Origin: Actinoplanes subtropicus
GTDB taxonomy: Bacteria; Actinomycetota; Actinomycetes; Mycobacteriales; Micromonosporaceae
Direction of reading: 5' to 3'
DNA length: 64,000 bases
Assembly (NCBI RefSeq): GCF_000721705.1
Contig: NZ_JOJL01000006.1
Coordinates: forward strand, 1 to 64,000
Shown here: one piece after another, positions 1 to 8,429 of the stretch
Layout: every line of letters starts with the position of its first letter
How positions within the stretch are numbered: the stretch's first letter is position 1
The notes under the pieces: generated by a model
The model's database searches: none
Seen by the model: only the letters and a program-made list of their open reading frames with translations
Told to the model about the DNA's origin: nothing
Translations under genes and position numbers: made by a program

Positions 1-303
1 GCTCAGGACTCAACGTCCAGGGGCACGAAGTGCTCACCGGCCAGCGGCTACCAACCCAGGAGTCTGCCCGAACGACCAACTCCTAGCACTCATTAGGGGC
101 GCGGGCAGGGTGGTGAGGAGGTGCCACGATCCGCGGCGCGAGCGGCGGCAGCGACGGTGACCACAAGCCTCGGCCGGCCGGCCCGAGTTGCAGCTCAGCC
201 CGGATGCGGGCGGCACAGGGCCGGGACGGCAGCCAGGTCGCCCGGAGAGGCGGGGGCCTGGCTGACCGCGTACGGTATCGGGAATTTGATCTGGCCTTTG
301 AGG
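1..303. other. Left-edge region without a supported gene
   Basis: No frame here gives a convincing protein. The open frames are arginine/alanine-rich shadows typical of high-GC DNA. A short minus-strand tail ending near position 7 opens only about 50 bases upstream after an in-frame stop, so it cannot be assigned to a gene. The stretch follows the stop of the minus-strand dioxygenase-like gene and probably contains its 3' flank. Confidence 0.5.
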
Positions 304-1185
304 TCAGACCGGAGCCGTGTCGTACTCGCCGATCAACTCGGCGGGGAGGCGCTCCAGGTCCGTCGCCCGCATGAAGTCCCCAAGGTTGGTGCCCGTGCAC
401 TCCGAGTCCACATTCGCGGCGCCCTCGTGGGACTCGACATCCTTCCGGTTCACCACCCGGAAATCGATCGAGAAGCGGGTGCGGCCGGACGTGTTCGGGA
501 CGGTCGTGTGCAGCTGGGCCCCGGAGAAGATCAGGATGCCGCCGGGCGGGGCGATGACGCGGATGTCCGGCGTACGCTCGATCTCCTGCTCGGCCTCCGG
601 CTGCTTGCGGGTCTCCATGTCGACCTGCTGGGCCGCCGCGGTGCGGCCGAAGGCCACCCACTCCGCGTAGTTGTAGTCGCGCGAGCTGTTCTTCACGCCC
701 TCGGTGAAGTACCGCGGGTGGAAGGCCATCGCGTTGTCCTCGGCGATGTCGTACACCGGGATCCAGAAGTTGATCTGGGAGAACGGCGCCGAGAACCAGG
801 TGTCGCGGTGCGACTCGAACTGCAGGGTCAGGCCGGCGTTCAGGTATTCGCTGGTCATCGTGCGCAGGCGGGGCACATCGAGGTAGGCCTGCGAAGTGTC
901 GATGCCGAGGTCGGCGAGGATGCCGGCGACCAGTTCCTTGCTGCGCTTGTGGTTGATGAAGGTCGGCTTGAGGTCGGCGAGCACGTCGACGTACGCCTGC
1001 TTCTCCATGTGGTGCTGGGCGTCCGGCGGGAAATGCGGGGCCAGCGCCGTCTCGGCCATCTCCCGGGCGAAGGCGACCAGCTCGAGCGAGTGCGCGGTCG
1101 GCGAGTAGACGAACAGGTCGCCGCCGAACAGCTTCTGCCGCCGTTCGTCGTCCGGCATGGTCGAGTCGTAGTAGAGAACGGTCAC
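304..1185 (-). CDS. Fe(II)/2-oxoglutarate dioxygenase-like protein (phytanoyl-CoA dioxygenase type)
   Basis: A 293-residue cytosolic protein. The pattern fits a non-haem iron oxygenase fold: an H-x-D pair (His126, Asp128 in ESHRDTW), a distal histidine (His226 in SGAQLHTTVPN) and a following arginine (TSGRTRFSIDFR) where family members bind 2-oxoglutarate. The GTG at 1185 is chosen because GAGGAG lies six bases before it; a longer TTG reading begins at 1206 but would run into the preceding gene. It is the last gene of a four-gene minus-strand operon (C-methyltransferase, cytidylyltransferase, PIG-L deacetylase, this gene), ten bases after the deacetylase. The context suggests hydroxylation of a sugar or sugar-linked substrate, but the substrate is not readable from sequence. 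Confidence 0.72.
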   Translation of the reverse strand: MTVLYYDSTMPDDERRQKLFGGDLFVYSPTAHSLELVAFAREMAETALAPHFPPDAQHHMEKQAYVDVLADLKPTFINHKRSKELVAGILADLGIDTSQAYLDVPRLRTMTSEYLNAGLTLQFESHRDTWFSAPFSQINFWIPVYDIAEDNAMAFHPRYFTEGVKNSSRDYNYAEWVAFGRTAAAQQVDMETRKQPEAEQEIERTPDIRVIAPPGGILIFSGAQLHTTVPNTSGRTRFSIDFRVVNRKDVESHEGAANVDSECTGTNLGDFMRATDLERLPAELIGEYDTAPV

Positions 1186-1195
1186 GGGGTGCTCC

Positions 1196-1840
1196 TCAGG
1201 ATCCAATCTTCAGCGAAGCTTTGCTGCAGTCGAAGGCCTCGGCGTACCGCGACCGGCACTCCATGCCGCGCAGCCGCGCGAGGCCCAGGAACACCTCGTC
1301 GTCCCACCAGTCCCGGGCCTTCTGGGACGGGAACGACTCGTGCAGCAACTCGACCTTGCGCCGGGCGACATCGTCGGCCAGCGGGACGTACAGGTTGCGG
1401 CGAGCCAGGTCGCCGTCCCACTTCGGGATCTCGTAGTGCAGGACGAGCTGGTCGCGAAAGACCGTCGGGGTCTGTTCGGCGAGCAGCCGGTGGTCCTGGT
1501 GCGCGTCGTTCGGCGCCGGGCAGATCACCAGGTCGGGCTGGAGAACGCCGGCCGCCTCGTGCAGGATCTCCTTCACCGCGTTCCAGTGCGCCGGCAGGCG
1601 GCCGTCCGGGAGGGTGTGCAGCGCGAAGGAGAGCTCGGCTCCGGGCAGGAAGGCGGCCGCGGCCGCACGGGCCTCGGCCTGCCGGTCCGGCGAACCGGAA
1701 CAAAGAACATAGTGCACGCGTACGCCGGGGGTCTGCGCGGCCAGCGACAGCAGGAAGCCGCCGGCCGCGATCTCGATGTCGTCGGGGTGGGCACCCACCG
1801 CGACCAGCGACCGGACCCCGGTCAGGGACAGGCTGAGCAT
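1196..1840 (-). CDS. PIG-L/LmbE family deacetylase
   Basis: A 214-residue metal-dependent N-deacetylase of the PIG-L/LmbE fold, the family that includes MshB and GlcNAc-PI deacetylase. The zinc motif AHPDD is at residues 17-21, and the second family motif PAPNDAHQDH places His114, Asp116 and His117 near the active site. It starts five bases after the stop of the cytidylyltransferase gene and is followed at ten bases by the dioxygenase gene, so the four genes look co-transcribed. Neighbouring nucleotide-sugar enzymes suggest an N-acetylated or otherwise acylated sugar as substrate. A role in mycothiol or bacillithiol synthesis is less likely in this context. Confidence 0.85.
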   Translation of the reverse strand: MLSLSLTGVRSLVAVGAHPDDIEIAAGGFLLSLAAQTPGVRVHYVLCSGSPDRQAEARAAAAAFLPGAELSFALHTLPDGRLPAHWNAVKEILHEAAGVLQPDLVICPAPNDAHQDHRLLAEQTPTVFRDQLVLHYEIPKWDGDLARRNLYVPLADDVARRKVELLHESFPSQKARDWWDDEVFLGLARLRGMECRSRYAEAFDCSKASLKIGS

Positions 1841-1844
1841 CGGC

Positions 1845-2705
1845 CTACCCGGCGAGGGCGGGGTCGGCCGCGGTCGGCTGCTTCGGTACCAGTTCCGACA
1901 CCGTCAGCGGCGCCTTGCCGTTGTGGTGCGGGTCCCAGAGCATCCACGGGCACTGTCCACGGTGGTACATGTCCTCGAGCTCGGCGCGGTCCTTGAAGGT
2001 GTCCGCGGCCCGCCAGAAGCCCTCGTAGCGCTGGGCGAGCAGCCGGCGCCGCGGGATCAGCCGGTCGAAGGCGTGCGGCACCATGTCCTCGCCCGGGCGC
2101 AGCTCGTCGAAGATGCCGGGGCGCATCACGAAGTAGCCGCCGTTCTCGTACTGCATCAGCTCGGTCACCGCGCGGACGCCGGTCACCTCGCCGTTCTCCG
2201 CGATCTCGACCACGTGGTGGGTGGAGACCGGCGGGACGGCCAGCATGCTGGCGACCGCGTCGGGCGACTGCTCGAACCGCTCGATCAGCTCGTCGAGCGG
2301 GGCGTCGGTCAGCGTGTCGGCGTAGTTGGCGAGGAACATCTCCTCGTCCTGCACCAGGTGCCGCACCCGCATCAGCCGCTCGCCGATCGACGAGTTGAGG
2401 CCGGTGTCGATGAACGAGATGTTCCAGTCGTCGATGTCGGTGCTGTGCAGCTCGATGCTGCGGCTGCCGCCGGCCATCGTGAAGTCGTTCGACTGGGTCT
2501 CGTCGTAGTTGATGAAGTAGTCCTTGACCGCGGCCGCGCCGTAGCCGAGGCACAGCACGAAGTCCTTGTGGCCGAAGTGCGCGTAGTAGCGCATCACGTG
2601 CCACAGCAGCGGACGGTCGCCGATCATGTTCATCGGCTTGGGCGCGCTGGTCGGCCCCTCGCGCATGCGCATGCCGAGGCCGCCGCAGAACAGCACCACC
2701 TTCAT
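1845..2705 (-). CDS. rfbF: Glucose-1-phosphate cytidylyltransferase-like nucleotidyltransferase
   Basis: A 286-residue sugar-1-phosphate nucleotidyltransferase. The N-terminus VVLFCGGLGMRMRE carries the GGxGxRxxE nucleotide-binding loop, followed by a KPMNMIGDRPLLWHVM stretch characteristic of glucose-1-phosphate cytidylyltransferases, which make CDP-glucose for dideoxy- or C-branched sugars. The length is slightly above the usual ~257 residues because of a C-terminal extension (about 30 residues after MLWDPH). The ATG at 2705 lies two bases beyond the stop of the upstream methyltransferase gene, a translational-coupling arrangement. A longer fused reading through the upstream gene in another frame is an artefact. 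Dehydratase partners are not in the window, so the CDP-sugar made is unknown. Confidence 0.82.
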   Translation of the reverse strand: MKVVLFCGGLGMRMREGPTSAPKPMNMIGDRPLLWHVMRYYAHFGHKDFVLCLGYGAAAVKDYFINYDETQSNDFTMAGGSRSIELHSTDIDDWNISFIDTGLNSSIGERLMRVRHLVQDEEMFLANYADTLTDAPLDELIERFEQSPDAVASMLAVPPVSTHHVVEIAENGEVTGVRAVTELMQYENGGYFVMRPGIFDELRPGEDMVPHAFDRLIPRRRLLAQRYEGFWRAADTFKDRAELEDMYHRGQCPWMLWDPHHNGKAPLTVSELVPKQPTAADPALAG

Positions 2706-2707
2706 GG

Positions 2708-3937
2708 TCACACCACCTCGAGGGTCGGGATGGGGAACACCAGCCGGCCGCCCCATTCGCGTACGTAGGCCAGTTGCTCGGTGATCTCGGTCCGCAGGTT
2801 CCAGGGCAGTACCAGGACGTAGTCGGGCTTGGTCTCGGCGATCTTGTCGGGGTGGTGGATCGGGATGTGCGTGCCCGGCAGGAACCAGCCCTGCTTGTGC
2901 GGGCTGCGGTCCACCGTGTACGCCAGCAGGTCGGTCCGGATGCCGCAGTGGTTCAGCAGCGTGTTGCCCTTGCCCGGGGCGCCGTAGCCGACCACGGTCT
3001 TGCCCTCGGCCCGCGCCTTCATCAGGAAGCTCAACAGGTCGCGCTTGATGCCGAAGACGGCCTCGGCGAAGCCGGCGTGGCCCGCCAGCGTGTGCAGGCC
3101 GGCCTCTTCCTCGGCGGCGAGCACGGCCTTCACGTTCGGCGAGGGCTCCCCCGCCGCCTCCGCCGGGCGGGCGTGCACGCGCAGCGAGCCACCGTGCGTG
3201 CTCAGCTCGTCGACGTCGACCACGGTGAGGCCGGCGGTGGCGAGCGCGCGGGACGCGGTGAGCAGCGAGAGGTACTGGTAGTGCTCGTGGTAGATGGTGT
3301 CGTACTGGTTGCGCTCGATCAGGCGCAGCAGGTGCGGGAACTCCAGCGTCACCAGGCCGGTCGGCTTCACCAGGGCGGCCAGGCCGGCGCTGAAGCCGAC
3401 GATGTCCGGCACGTGCGCATACACGTTGTTGCCGGCGACCAGGTCGGCCTTGCCGTACTTGGCGGCCACCGCCGCGCCGGTCTCCGGGCCCAGGAACTCG
3501 ACCTCGGTGCGGATGCCCTTCTCCCGGGCCACCTCGGCGATGTTCGCGGCCGGCTCGACGCCGACCACCGGGATGCCGGCGGCGACGAAGTGCTGGAGCA
3601 GGTAGCCGTCGTTGCTGGCCACCTCGGCGACGAGCGAGTCCGGGCCCAGGCCCAGCCGCTCGGTCATGTCCTCGGCATACCGCCGCGCGTGCTCGACCCA
3701 GGAGGTCGAGTACGACGAGAAGTACAGGTAGTCGGAGAAGATGTCCTCCCCGGCCACGTACGCCGCCAGCTGGACGAGCAGGCACTCGGAGCAGATCCGA
3801 ACGTGCAGGGGGTAGAACGTCTCGGGTCCGTCGGTCTTGCCGGCCGGGACATAGCTCTCGCACAACGGCGACATGCCCAGGTCGACAAAAGTCTCGGTCA
3901 GGTTAGCTCCGCACAGACGGCAGGCAACCGCGGTCAT
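2708..3937 (-). CDS. Sugar C-methyltransferase (class I SAM-dependent, zinc-binding N-terminus)
   Basis: A 409-residue protein of the NDP-sugar C-methyltransferase family (TylC3/NovU type). The N-terminal zinc-finger-like part has CxxC pairs at Cys6/Cys9 and Cys49/Cys52. A SAM-binding methyltransferase core follows, with VAEVASNDGYLL near residues 103-114 as motif I and the conserved IYHEHYQYLS segment near the active-site region. The C-terminal third has the nucleotide-binding-like VVGYGAPGKGNTLL typical of these enzymes. It is the first gene of the operon and would add a methyl branch to a keto-sugar, with the neighbouring cytidylyltransferase supplying the activated sugar. About 190 bases separate it from the Wzz-like gene upstream. 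Confidence 0.85.
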   Translation of the reverse strand: MTAVACRLCGANLTETFVDLGMSPLCESYVPAGKTDGPETFYPLHVRICSECLLVQLAAYVAGEDIFSDYLYFSSYSTSWVEHARRYAEDMTERLGLGPDSLVAEVASNDGYLLQHFVAAGIPVVGVEPAANIAEVAREKGIRTEVEFLGPETGAAVAAKYGKADLVAGNNVYAHVPDIVGFSAGLAALVKPTGLVTLEFPHLLRLIERNQYDTIYHEHYQYLSLLTASRALATAGLTVVDVDELSTHGGSLRVHARPAEAAGEPSPNVKAVLAAEEEAGLHTLAGHAGFAEAVFGIKRDLLSFLMKARAEGKTVVGYGAPGKGNTLLNHCGIRTDLLAYTVDRSPHKQGWFLPGTHIPIHHPDKIAETKPDYVLVLPWNLRTEITEQLAYVREWGGRLVFPIPTLEVV

Positions 3938-4124
3938 CAGACTCCCTCATCTCACGGGTTCGCCCGCCAAACTTATTGGCGCGGCGATGCCCGTGGATCG
4001 CAGCTGCAAGCAACCCGACAACGGCCGCCCCGGCTGCGATCCGACACCAGAAAACGCTTACGCCGCAAGGCGCAGACTCAGAATATGGTCGGGGGTGGTA
4101 CCGGTCTGTCGGGTGTTCAGGCGG

Positions 4125-5168
4125 TCACTTCGGCTTATTGCCGTTCTCCCCGCCCACCCACTTGGGCTGCAAGACCACCCGAACGTCCGAGGACTCGTTC
4201 CCCTTGTTGTTGTTGGGGTCCGCGGGGTTCGGCTTGCGGTCGTCGCCGTTGGCGGGGGCCTGCCCGTTTGTCGGGGTCTGGGCGTTCGCCGACCGGTACG
4301 TGCCTGCGGAGGCGGGCCGTGCCGGTTTGACCGGAGGCTTCTCGACCGGCGGGTTCCGCTTGATGATGATCGCGGTGCGCTCGACCGACTCGGGCATCGG
4401 CTCACGCATGGCCGGCACCTCGCGGCCGTTGCGCTTGTTGCCCATCAGCGTGATCAGGCGGGTGTCGTCCATCGAGCCCTTGTCGGCGCCGTTGACGCCG
4501 GCCTTCTTCGGGTCGTCGCCGGCCCCGGCCACCGCGCCGTTCGCAAGCTCCTGCTGCTTGCGGGCGCGGCGGCGCATGATGGCGTCGAACCCGACCGTGC
4601 CGCCGGCGGTCAGCACCAGGCCGGCCGCGCCGACCGCGATGACGGCCCGCTTCATCTTGCTGTTCGACGGCGCCACGTTCGCCCCGCGGTCGAGCCGCTG
4701 GGTGGTGATCAGGTCGGCGTCGGTGGCGCCGGAGGAGCGCTGCAGCGCGTCGGCCGACGACTTCATCCGGTTGATGATGAGGTCGGTGGTGGTCCGCGCG
4801 TCGTCCGCCGTCGTGCCGACCACCTCGACCGTGATGATCGGGTTCGGGTACGTCAGGGTCAGCGTGAAGTTGTCGGTGTGTTTACCGGCCTTCAGCGAGT
4901 CGAGGAAGCCCTGGTCCTGCGTCGCGTAGATGACCGCCTGGCCCAGCGTGTTGGTGCCCAGCTGGTTCCAGGGGTTACGCGCCGCGGCGTTGGCCGCGTT
5001 GTCGGTGCCGGTCACCTTCGCCGGGACGAACTGGACGTAGGACGTCATCTTGTAGTCCGGTTTGGCGGTCAACGCGACGTAGGCCGTCGCCCCGATGGAG
5101 AGCAGCAGCAGCGGCAGAGCGATCTTCCACCGGCGAAAGATGAGCACAGTGAGGTCCCAAAAGTCCAA
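4125..5168 (-). CDS. Wzz-like chain-length determinant / polysaccharide co-polymerase
   Basis: A 347-residue membrane protein with the Wzz topology: a short cytoplasmic N-terminus (DFWDLTVLIFRRWK), TM1 around residues 15-34, an external domain of about 135 residues, and TM2 around residues 173-195 followed by RRRARK. The cytoplasmic tail of about 150 residues is Pro/Asn/Lys-rich and has no Walker A or tyrosine cluster, so no fused BY-kinase is present. The start is TTG at 5168, preceded by a GAGAGA purine run. Such proteins set polymer length in Wzy-dependent polysaccharide export. The downstream sugar-modification operon supports a role in exopolysaccharide or cell-surface glycan assembly. 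Confidence 0.78.
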   Translation of the reverse strand: MDFWDLTVLIFRRWKIALPLLLLSIGATAYVALTAKPDYKMTSYVQFVPAKVTGTDNAANAAARNPWNQLGTNTLGQAVIYATQDQGFLDSLKAGKHTDNFTLTLTYPNPIITVEVVGTTADDARTTTDLIINRMKSSADALQRSSGATDADLITTQRLDRGANVAPSNSKMKRAVIAVGAAGLVLTAGGTVGFDAIMRRRARKQQELANGAVAGAGDDPKKAGVNGADKGSMDDTRLITLMGNKRNGREVPAMREPMPESVERTAIIIKRNPPVEKPPVKPARPASAGTYRSANAQTPTNGQAPANGDDRKPNPADPNNNKGNESSDVRVVLQPKWVGGENGNKPK

Positions 5169-5507
5169 TTCAAATCTCTCTTCCGGGATCGGTTCACCTT
5201 GCCGCGACGGCTGCGGGTCTGCACCCAGATGCTAGCCACCGTCTTCGGAGGATCCATCGGCCACCGGTATCGAGAATACGACCCGAAACAAGGTGCGTAA
5301 GCCCCGTGTTGTGACGGGAGGTGATCTTTCCGGGCAGCTTTGATGATCGGCACCGGTGCGTGGGCACAGTGTGCGGGCCGTACGGGTGAACCGTGGGTGG
5401 TTCTAACGGTTACGACCGGGGGTCGGCCGGGCGATTCGGGCGTGCGGAAGTCCATCGCGGCGGACCCCGATGTCGGATATCCGACATGCCATCGCTGTGC
5501 TCCACGG
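5169..5507. other. Intergenic region between Wzz-like gene and acyltransferase gene
   Basis: No credible gene is seen in these 339 bases. The part next to 5168 should hold the promoter of the Wzz-like gene. An exact 18-bp palindrome lies at 5470-5487, close to the acyltransferase stop, and is listed separately. Confidence 0.5.
5470..5487. repeat. Perfect 18-bp palindrome
   Basis: ATGTCGGATATCCGACAT is its own reverse complement over all 18 bases. It lies 20 bases beyond the stop of the minus-strand acyltransferase gene and about 300 bases upstream of the Wzz-like start. The stem would have no loop, so as RNA it is a poor terminator. A dimeric-regulator operator is more plausible, though no binding protein can be named. 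Confidence 0.55.
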
Positions 5508-6608
5508 TCAGGCCGCGGTCGCTTCGGCGGGCTCCGGTTGCGGATTTGCCGCGGGCGAGCCGGCCAGCCGGGCCATCATCGGCACCTCGACGACGCGGTA
5601 GAGCGCCCACGAGGCCACCAGCGACAGCCCCAGCATGAGCAGGCCGACCACCAGCGGGTGCGCATGCGACCACAGCCAGTCGCCGGCCGCCCGGTCGACG
5701 AAGCGGATGGCCAGCTGGTGCACGAGGTAGAAGGCGAAGGAGACCTCGCCCAGCCGGATCAGCGCCCGGCTGCGCAGGATCGAGCGGGCGCCGCGCAGGT
5801 CGGCGGCCGCCACCGCGGGGATGAGCAGGGCGAGCGGGACAACCGTGCCGGCCACGTAGGAGAAACCGTCCGGCAGGTAACCCGAGGCGAAGTAGCCGGC
5901 CAGGGCCAGCGCCGCCGCGGGCAGCACGCCCAGCCGGATCCAGCGACCCGCCCGCACGATCCGGGCCAGCAAAATCCCGATCAAGAACTCCAGCAGGCGT
6001 ACGGGCGGGAACACGTACACGAACCAGTAGCGAAGGTCGCCCGGCAGCGCGAGAGCCACCACCGGCATCAGGCACACGGCCGCGAGCACCGCCCCGGTGG
6101 CCGCCCACAGCCGGCGCCCGGGCAACCGGTCGACGGCGAGCAGCAGCAGCGGGAAGCACAGGTAGAAGAAGGCCTCGCAGGAGAGCGACCAGCTGGGCGT
6201 GTTGAGTCCGAAGTACACCTTCTGATCGGGCACCCAGGCCTGCAGCAGCAGGAGGTTGCTGACCACGACCCCGGCACTCAGCGCGGCGCCGGTGATCAGG
6301 ACGACACCGAGAGCGACGACCGCGCCGGCGAAGTGGTTCGGATAGACCTTCGCCGCCCGCCGCCGCCAGAACCGGCGCATCGTCTGCCCCGGCCGCGCCG
6401 ACCAGCAGAGCACGAAGCCGCTGAGGATGAAGAAGAAGGACACTCCCGTGGCGCCCTGCCGGAAGATCCAGTGCGCCGCCGGTGGCATCCCGTGCGCGGC
6501 GGCCGCCGGATCGGCGACCGCCACATGGAACCCGAACACCGCGAACGCCGCGAGAAATCGCAGCCCGGTCAGCGACGGCAGGCGCCGGTCACCTTGTGTT
6601 TCGGCCAT
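5508..6608 (-). CDS. Acyltransferase 3 family membrane protein
   Basis: A 366-residue integral membrane acyltransferase of the OafA/NodX family. The N-terminus RLPSLTGLRFLAAFAVFGFH is the typical family entry helix, with R and H near the acyl-transfer site, and FFFILSGFVLCWS follows. About ten hydrophobic helices continue to the C-terminus. Such enzymes transfer acetyl or other acyl groups across the membrane to extracellular sugars, peptidoglycan or lipids. The ATG at 6608 starts just before the conserved motif; a longer reading to 6743 adds an unlikely N-terminus. The adjacent polysaccharide genes make an exopolysaccharide substrate likely. Confidence 0.85.
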   Translation of the reverse strand: MAETQGDRRLPSLTGLRFLAAFAVFGFHVAVADPAAAAHGMPPAAHWIFRQGATGVSFFFILSGFVLCWSARPGQTMRRFWRRRAAKVYPNHFAGAVVALGVVLITGAALSAGVVVSNLLLLQAWVPDQKVYFGLNTPSWSLSCEAFFYLCFPLLLLAVDRLPGRRLWAATGAVLAAVCLMPVVALALPGDLRYWFVYVFPPVRLLEFLIGILLARIVRAGRWIRLGVLPAAALALAGYFASGYLPDGFSYVAGTVVPLALLIPAVAAADLRGARSILRSRALIRLGEVSFAFYLVHQLAIRFVDRAAGDWLWSHAHPLVVGLLMLGLSLVASWALYRVVEVPMMARLAGSPAANPQPEPAEATAA

Positions 6609-6889
6609 CCGCCGAGTCGTTCCTTCCCGTTCGTCACCCGAGGGCGGGCTTGGGAAAGTTACCGAGCCTCCGGTGCCGAACGCCAGATGGAACCGGGAAG
6701 TCCGGCAGAAGCCGCGATGGCGATTCGGTACGTTCGGCCCCACCGCCGGTCAACCTTCGGCCAACGAGTCGGATTCGCTACATCCCAGCCGCGGAGGGCC
6801 CGCTATCGTCCGGCGCCGAAGCTACGTACCGTGCTTGACGAATCGACCTATCGTGATGGACCGATGTCAGCACGAACGAACGGCCGGCG

Positions 6890-7633
6890 ATGCCCCGACC
6901 CCACCACGGCGGCGGCCCCGAACCGCCACCCCACCGCCCCGGCGGCGGAAGCGACCCGCCCGACGAACCGCCGCGCCACCACACCCCCACGGCCGCCGAC
7001 GTCGGCGGCGTGGCCGGCGCCGAGCGGGCCGTGGCCCAGACCTTCGAACGCGGCCGCCCCGCCGCCGACGCAGGCACGGGCCCGGTCAGCGGGTCGCCGT
7101 CCACAGGCAGGCCACCCACCCCCGACGACCTCGAACTGCGCCGCTGGGAAGAGGGCTATGACAACCTGGGCGACGAGCCACCGAAGTTCGACGTCGCGCT
7201 CAACGACGCCGCGCATCGTGCCGACGATGCGCACACCGTCGACCGTCACGGTCCCGACGTGCCGCTCCGGAGAGACCCGACCATGAGGACCATTGAAGGC
7301 CGCATCTACGGCGACACCGGCTGGGCGAGACCGATGAACGCGTCGTTCCGGTGGACCGACCATTCGACCATGAATCGGACTGTCAACGACTATGTCCGAG
7401 CGCATTGGGAACAGATCCGGAACAATCTGGCGACGGACGGCGTCCACCAGGCGACGTTCGACGCGGGTCACCGGATCGGTGAAGGGTTCGTCAACACGGG
7501 CATGGGCGGCGCCGGACCGCGCCGGGCGCAGTACATGACCACCAGCGTCGTGCGGATACTCATCGCGATCGCGCCCGGAACCGATCCGCCTGAGCCGTTC
7601 ATCGTGACCGCTTTTCCCGCCGGGCTAGGGTGA
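6890..7633 (+). CDS. Stand-alone polymorphic toxin with RNase A-like C-terminal domain
   Basis: A 247-residue protein. Residues 1-80 are Pro/Gly/His-rich low-complexity sequence with no signal peptide or recognisable secretion domain. Residues ~112-247 resemble the bacterial RNase A-like toxin domain of CdiA-type effectors: a histidine segment AHTVDRH (His115, His120), then GRIYGDTG, then ASFRWTDHSTMNRTVN matching the usual SSFTDRATAERxV pattern, a helix ending EQIRNNL, and a terminal strand FIVTAFP. These domains degrade RNA, often tRNA, in target cells. The stop overlaps the next start by four bases (GTGA), the classic toxin/immunity layout. The family assignment rests on pattern recall, not alignment. 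The exact start is uncertain because no clear ribosome-binding site precedes 6890. Confidence 0.68.
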   Translation: MPRPHHGGGPEPPPHRPGGGSDPPDEPPRHHTPTAADVGGVAGAERAVAQTFERGRPAADAGTGPVSGSPSTGRPPTPDDLELRRWEEGYDNLGDEPPKFDVALNDAAHRADDAHTVDRHGPDVPLRRDPTMRTIEGRIYGDTGWARPMNASFRWTDHSTMNRTVNDYVRAHWEQIRNNLATDGVHQATFDAGHRIGEGFVNTGMGGAGPRRAQYMTTSVVRILIAIAPGTDPPEPFIVTAFPAGLG

Positions 7634-8037
7634 TCCTCGTGGACTACTCGCGCCTCCCCGAGTCCGCGCGGAGGAACGTCGAAGAACTCGCGGCGGAGCC
7701 CCCGCTAGAGACCGTTCGCCTCTTTCTCGGCGTCCAGTTCGGGGACTCCGAGAGCTTCGACGAGGTTCGCTCGCGTCTCACCGTGCTGGCGGGCACCAAC
7801 ATCCGGTTCCATCAGCGGGAGTTGCATGCGCTCGAGGCTGTCATCGCCGATCCGCCGACCGAGCCGGGCGCGCTGGCCCGCCTGGTCGCGTGGGATGCGA
7901 ACTGGGTGCTCGACGACGAGTCGGACCCGGCAGCGCTCGCGTTTCTCCGCGAGGTGGCGCAGATGCTGCGCGAAGTCATCGAGGCGGCGCCGGCTAGCGC
8001 GGAGCGGTGGCGTGAGTGGCCGCCCTCGGGGCTGTAG
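7630..8037 (+). CDS. Probable immunity protein for the RNase A-like toxin
   Basis: A 135-residue acidic, helix-rich soluble protein with no signal peptide. Its GTG start at 7630 overlaps the toxin stop by four bases; a second in-frame GTG at 7639 is an alternative. The composition (many Glu/Asp against the Arg-rich toxin) and the tight coupling fit a cognate immunity protein that binds and neutralises the upstream RNase. I do not recognise a named family in it. The function is inferred from position only. Confidence 0.62.
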   Translation: MILVDYSRLPESARRNVEELAAEPPLETVRLFLGVQFGDSESFDEVRSRLTVLAGTNIRFHQRELHALEAVIADPPTEPGALARLVAWDANWVLDDESDPAALAFLREVAQMLREVIEAAPASAERWREWPPSGL

Positions 8038-8081
8038 GAACGAGGGCGACCGGCCCCGGCAGCGCGGGGTTAGGCTGCGGC

Positions 8082-8429
8082 ATGGCCACCGTCCGGGTCT
8101 CGCTGACGGCGGTTCTCGTGTTGTCCGGGTGCGCGGGCCACGGATCCGCCTCGGCCCCGAACGGCGCGGTGCACGGCGCCATCGTCCAGGTGGGCGGGCC
8201 GGCCGGGGCCGAGCCCGGCCACCCGGCCGGCACCGTTGTCGTGACCCGCGGTGGCTTTCCGGTCGCCCGGCAGCAGGTGGCCGAGGGCGGCGAATTCCGG
8301 TTCACGCTGAGCGCCGGCACCTACCGCCTGACCGTCCAGGACGTGGACGGCGGCTGCACCCCTGCCGCTGTGAACGTCCCTGACGGCGCCAGCGACCAGG
8401 CGATCGAGCTGACCTGCCAGCGCAAATGA
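8082..8429 (+). CDS. Small lipoprotein with carboxypeptidase-regulatory-like domain
   Basis: A 115-residue secreted lipoprotein. The N-terminus MATVRVSLTAVLVLSGCAGH has a hydrophobic segment and an LSGC lipobox. The mature part GTVVVTRGGFPVARQQVAEG followed by FTLSAGTYRLTVQ resembles the beta-sandwich of carboxypeptidase-regulatory-like domains that decorate surface proteins. The reading could be extended upstream to 8016, but the lipoprotein signal fits only the ATG at 8082. It follows the immunity gene by 44 bases; a link to the toxin pair is not evident. Confidence 0.7.
   Translation: MATVRVSLTAVLVLSGCAGHGSASAPNGAVHGAIVQVGGPAGAEPGHPAGTVVVTRGGFPVARQQVAEGGEFRFTLSAGTYRLTVQDVDGGCTPAAVNVPDGASDQAIELTCQRK

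Noticed and set aside
1845..3863. A 672-residue fusion upstream of the cytidylyltransferase
   Set aside because: The first ~380 residues are an alternative frame of the C-methyltransferase gene. The true start is the ATG at 2705 next to the methyltransferase stop.
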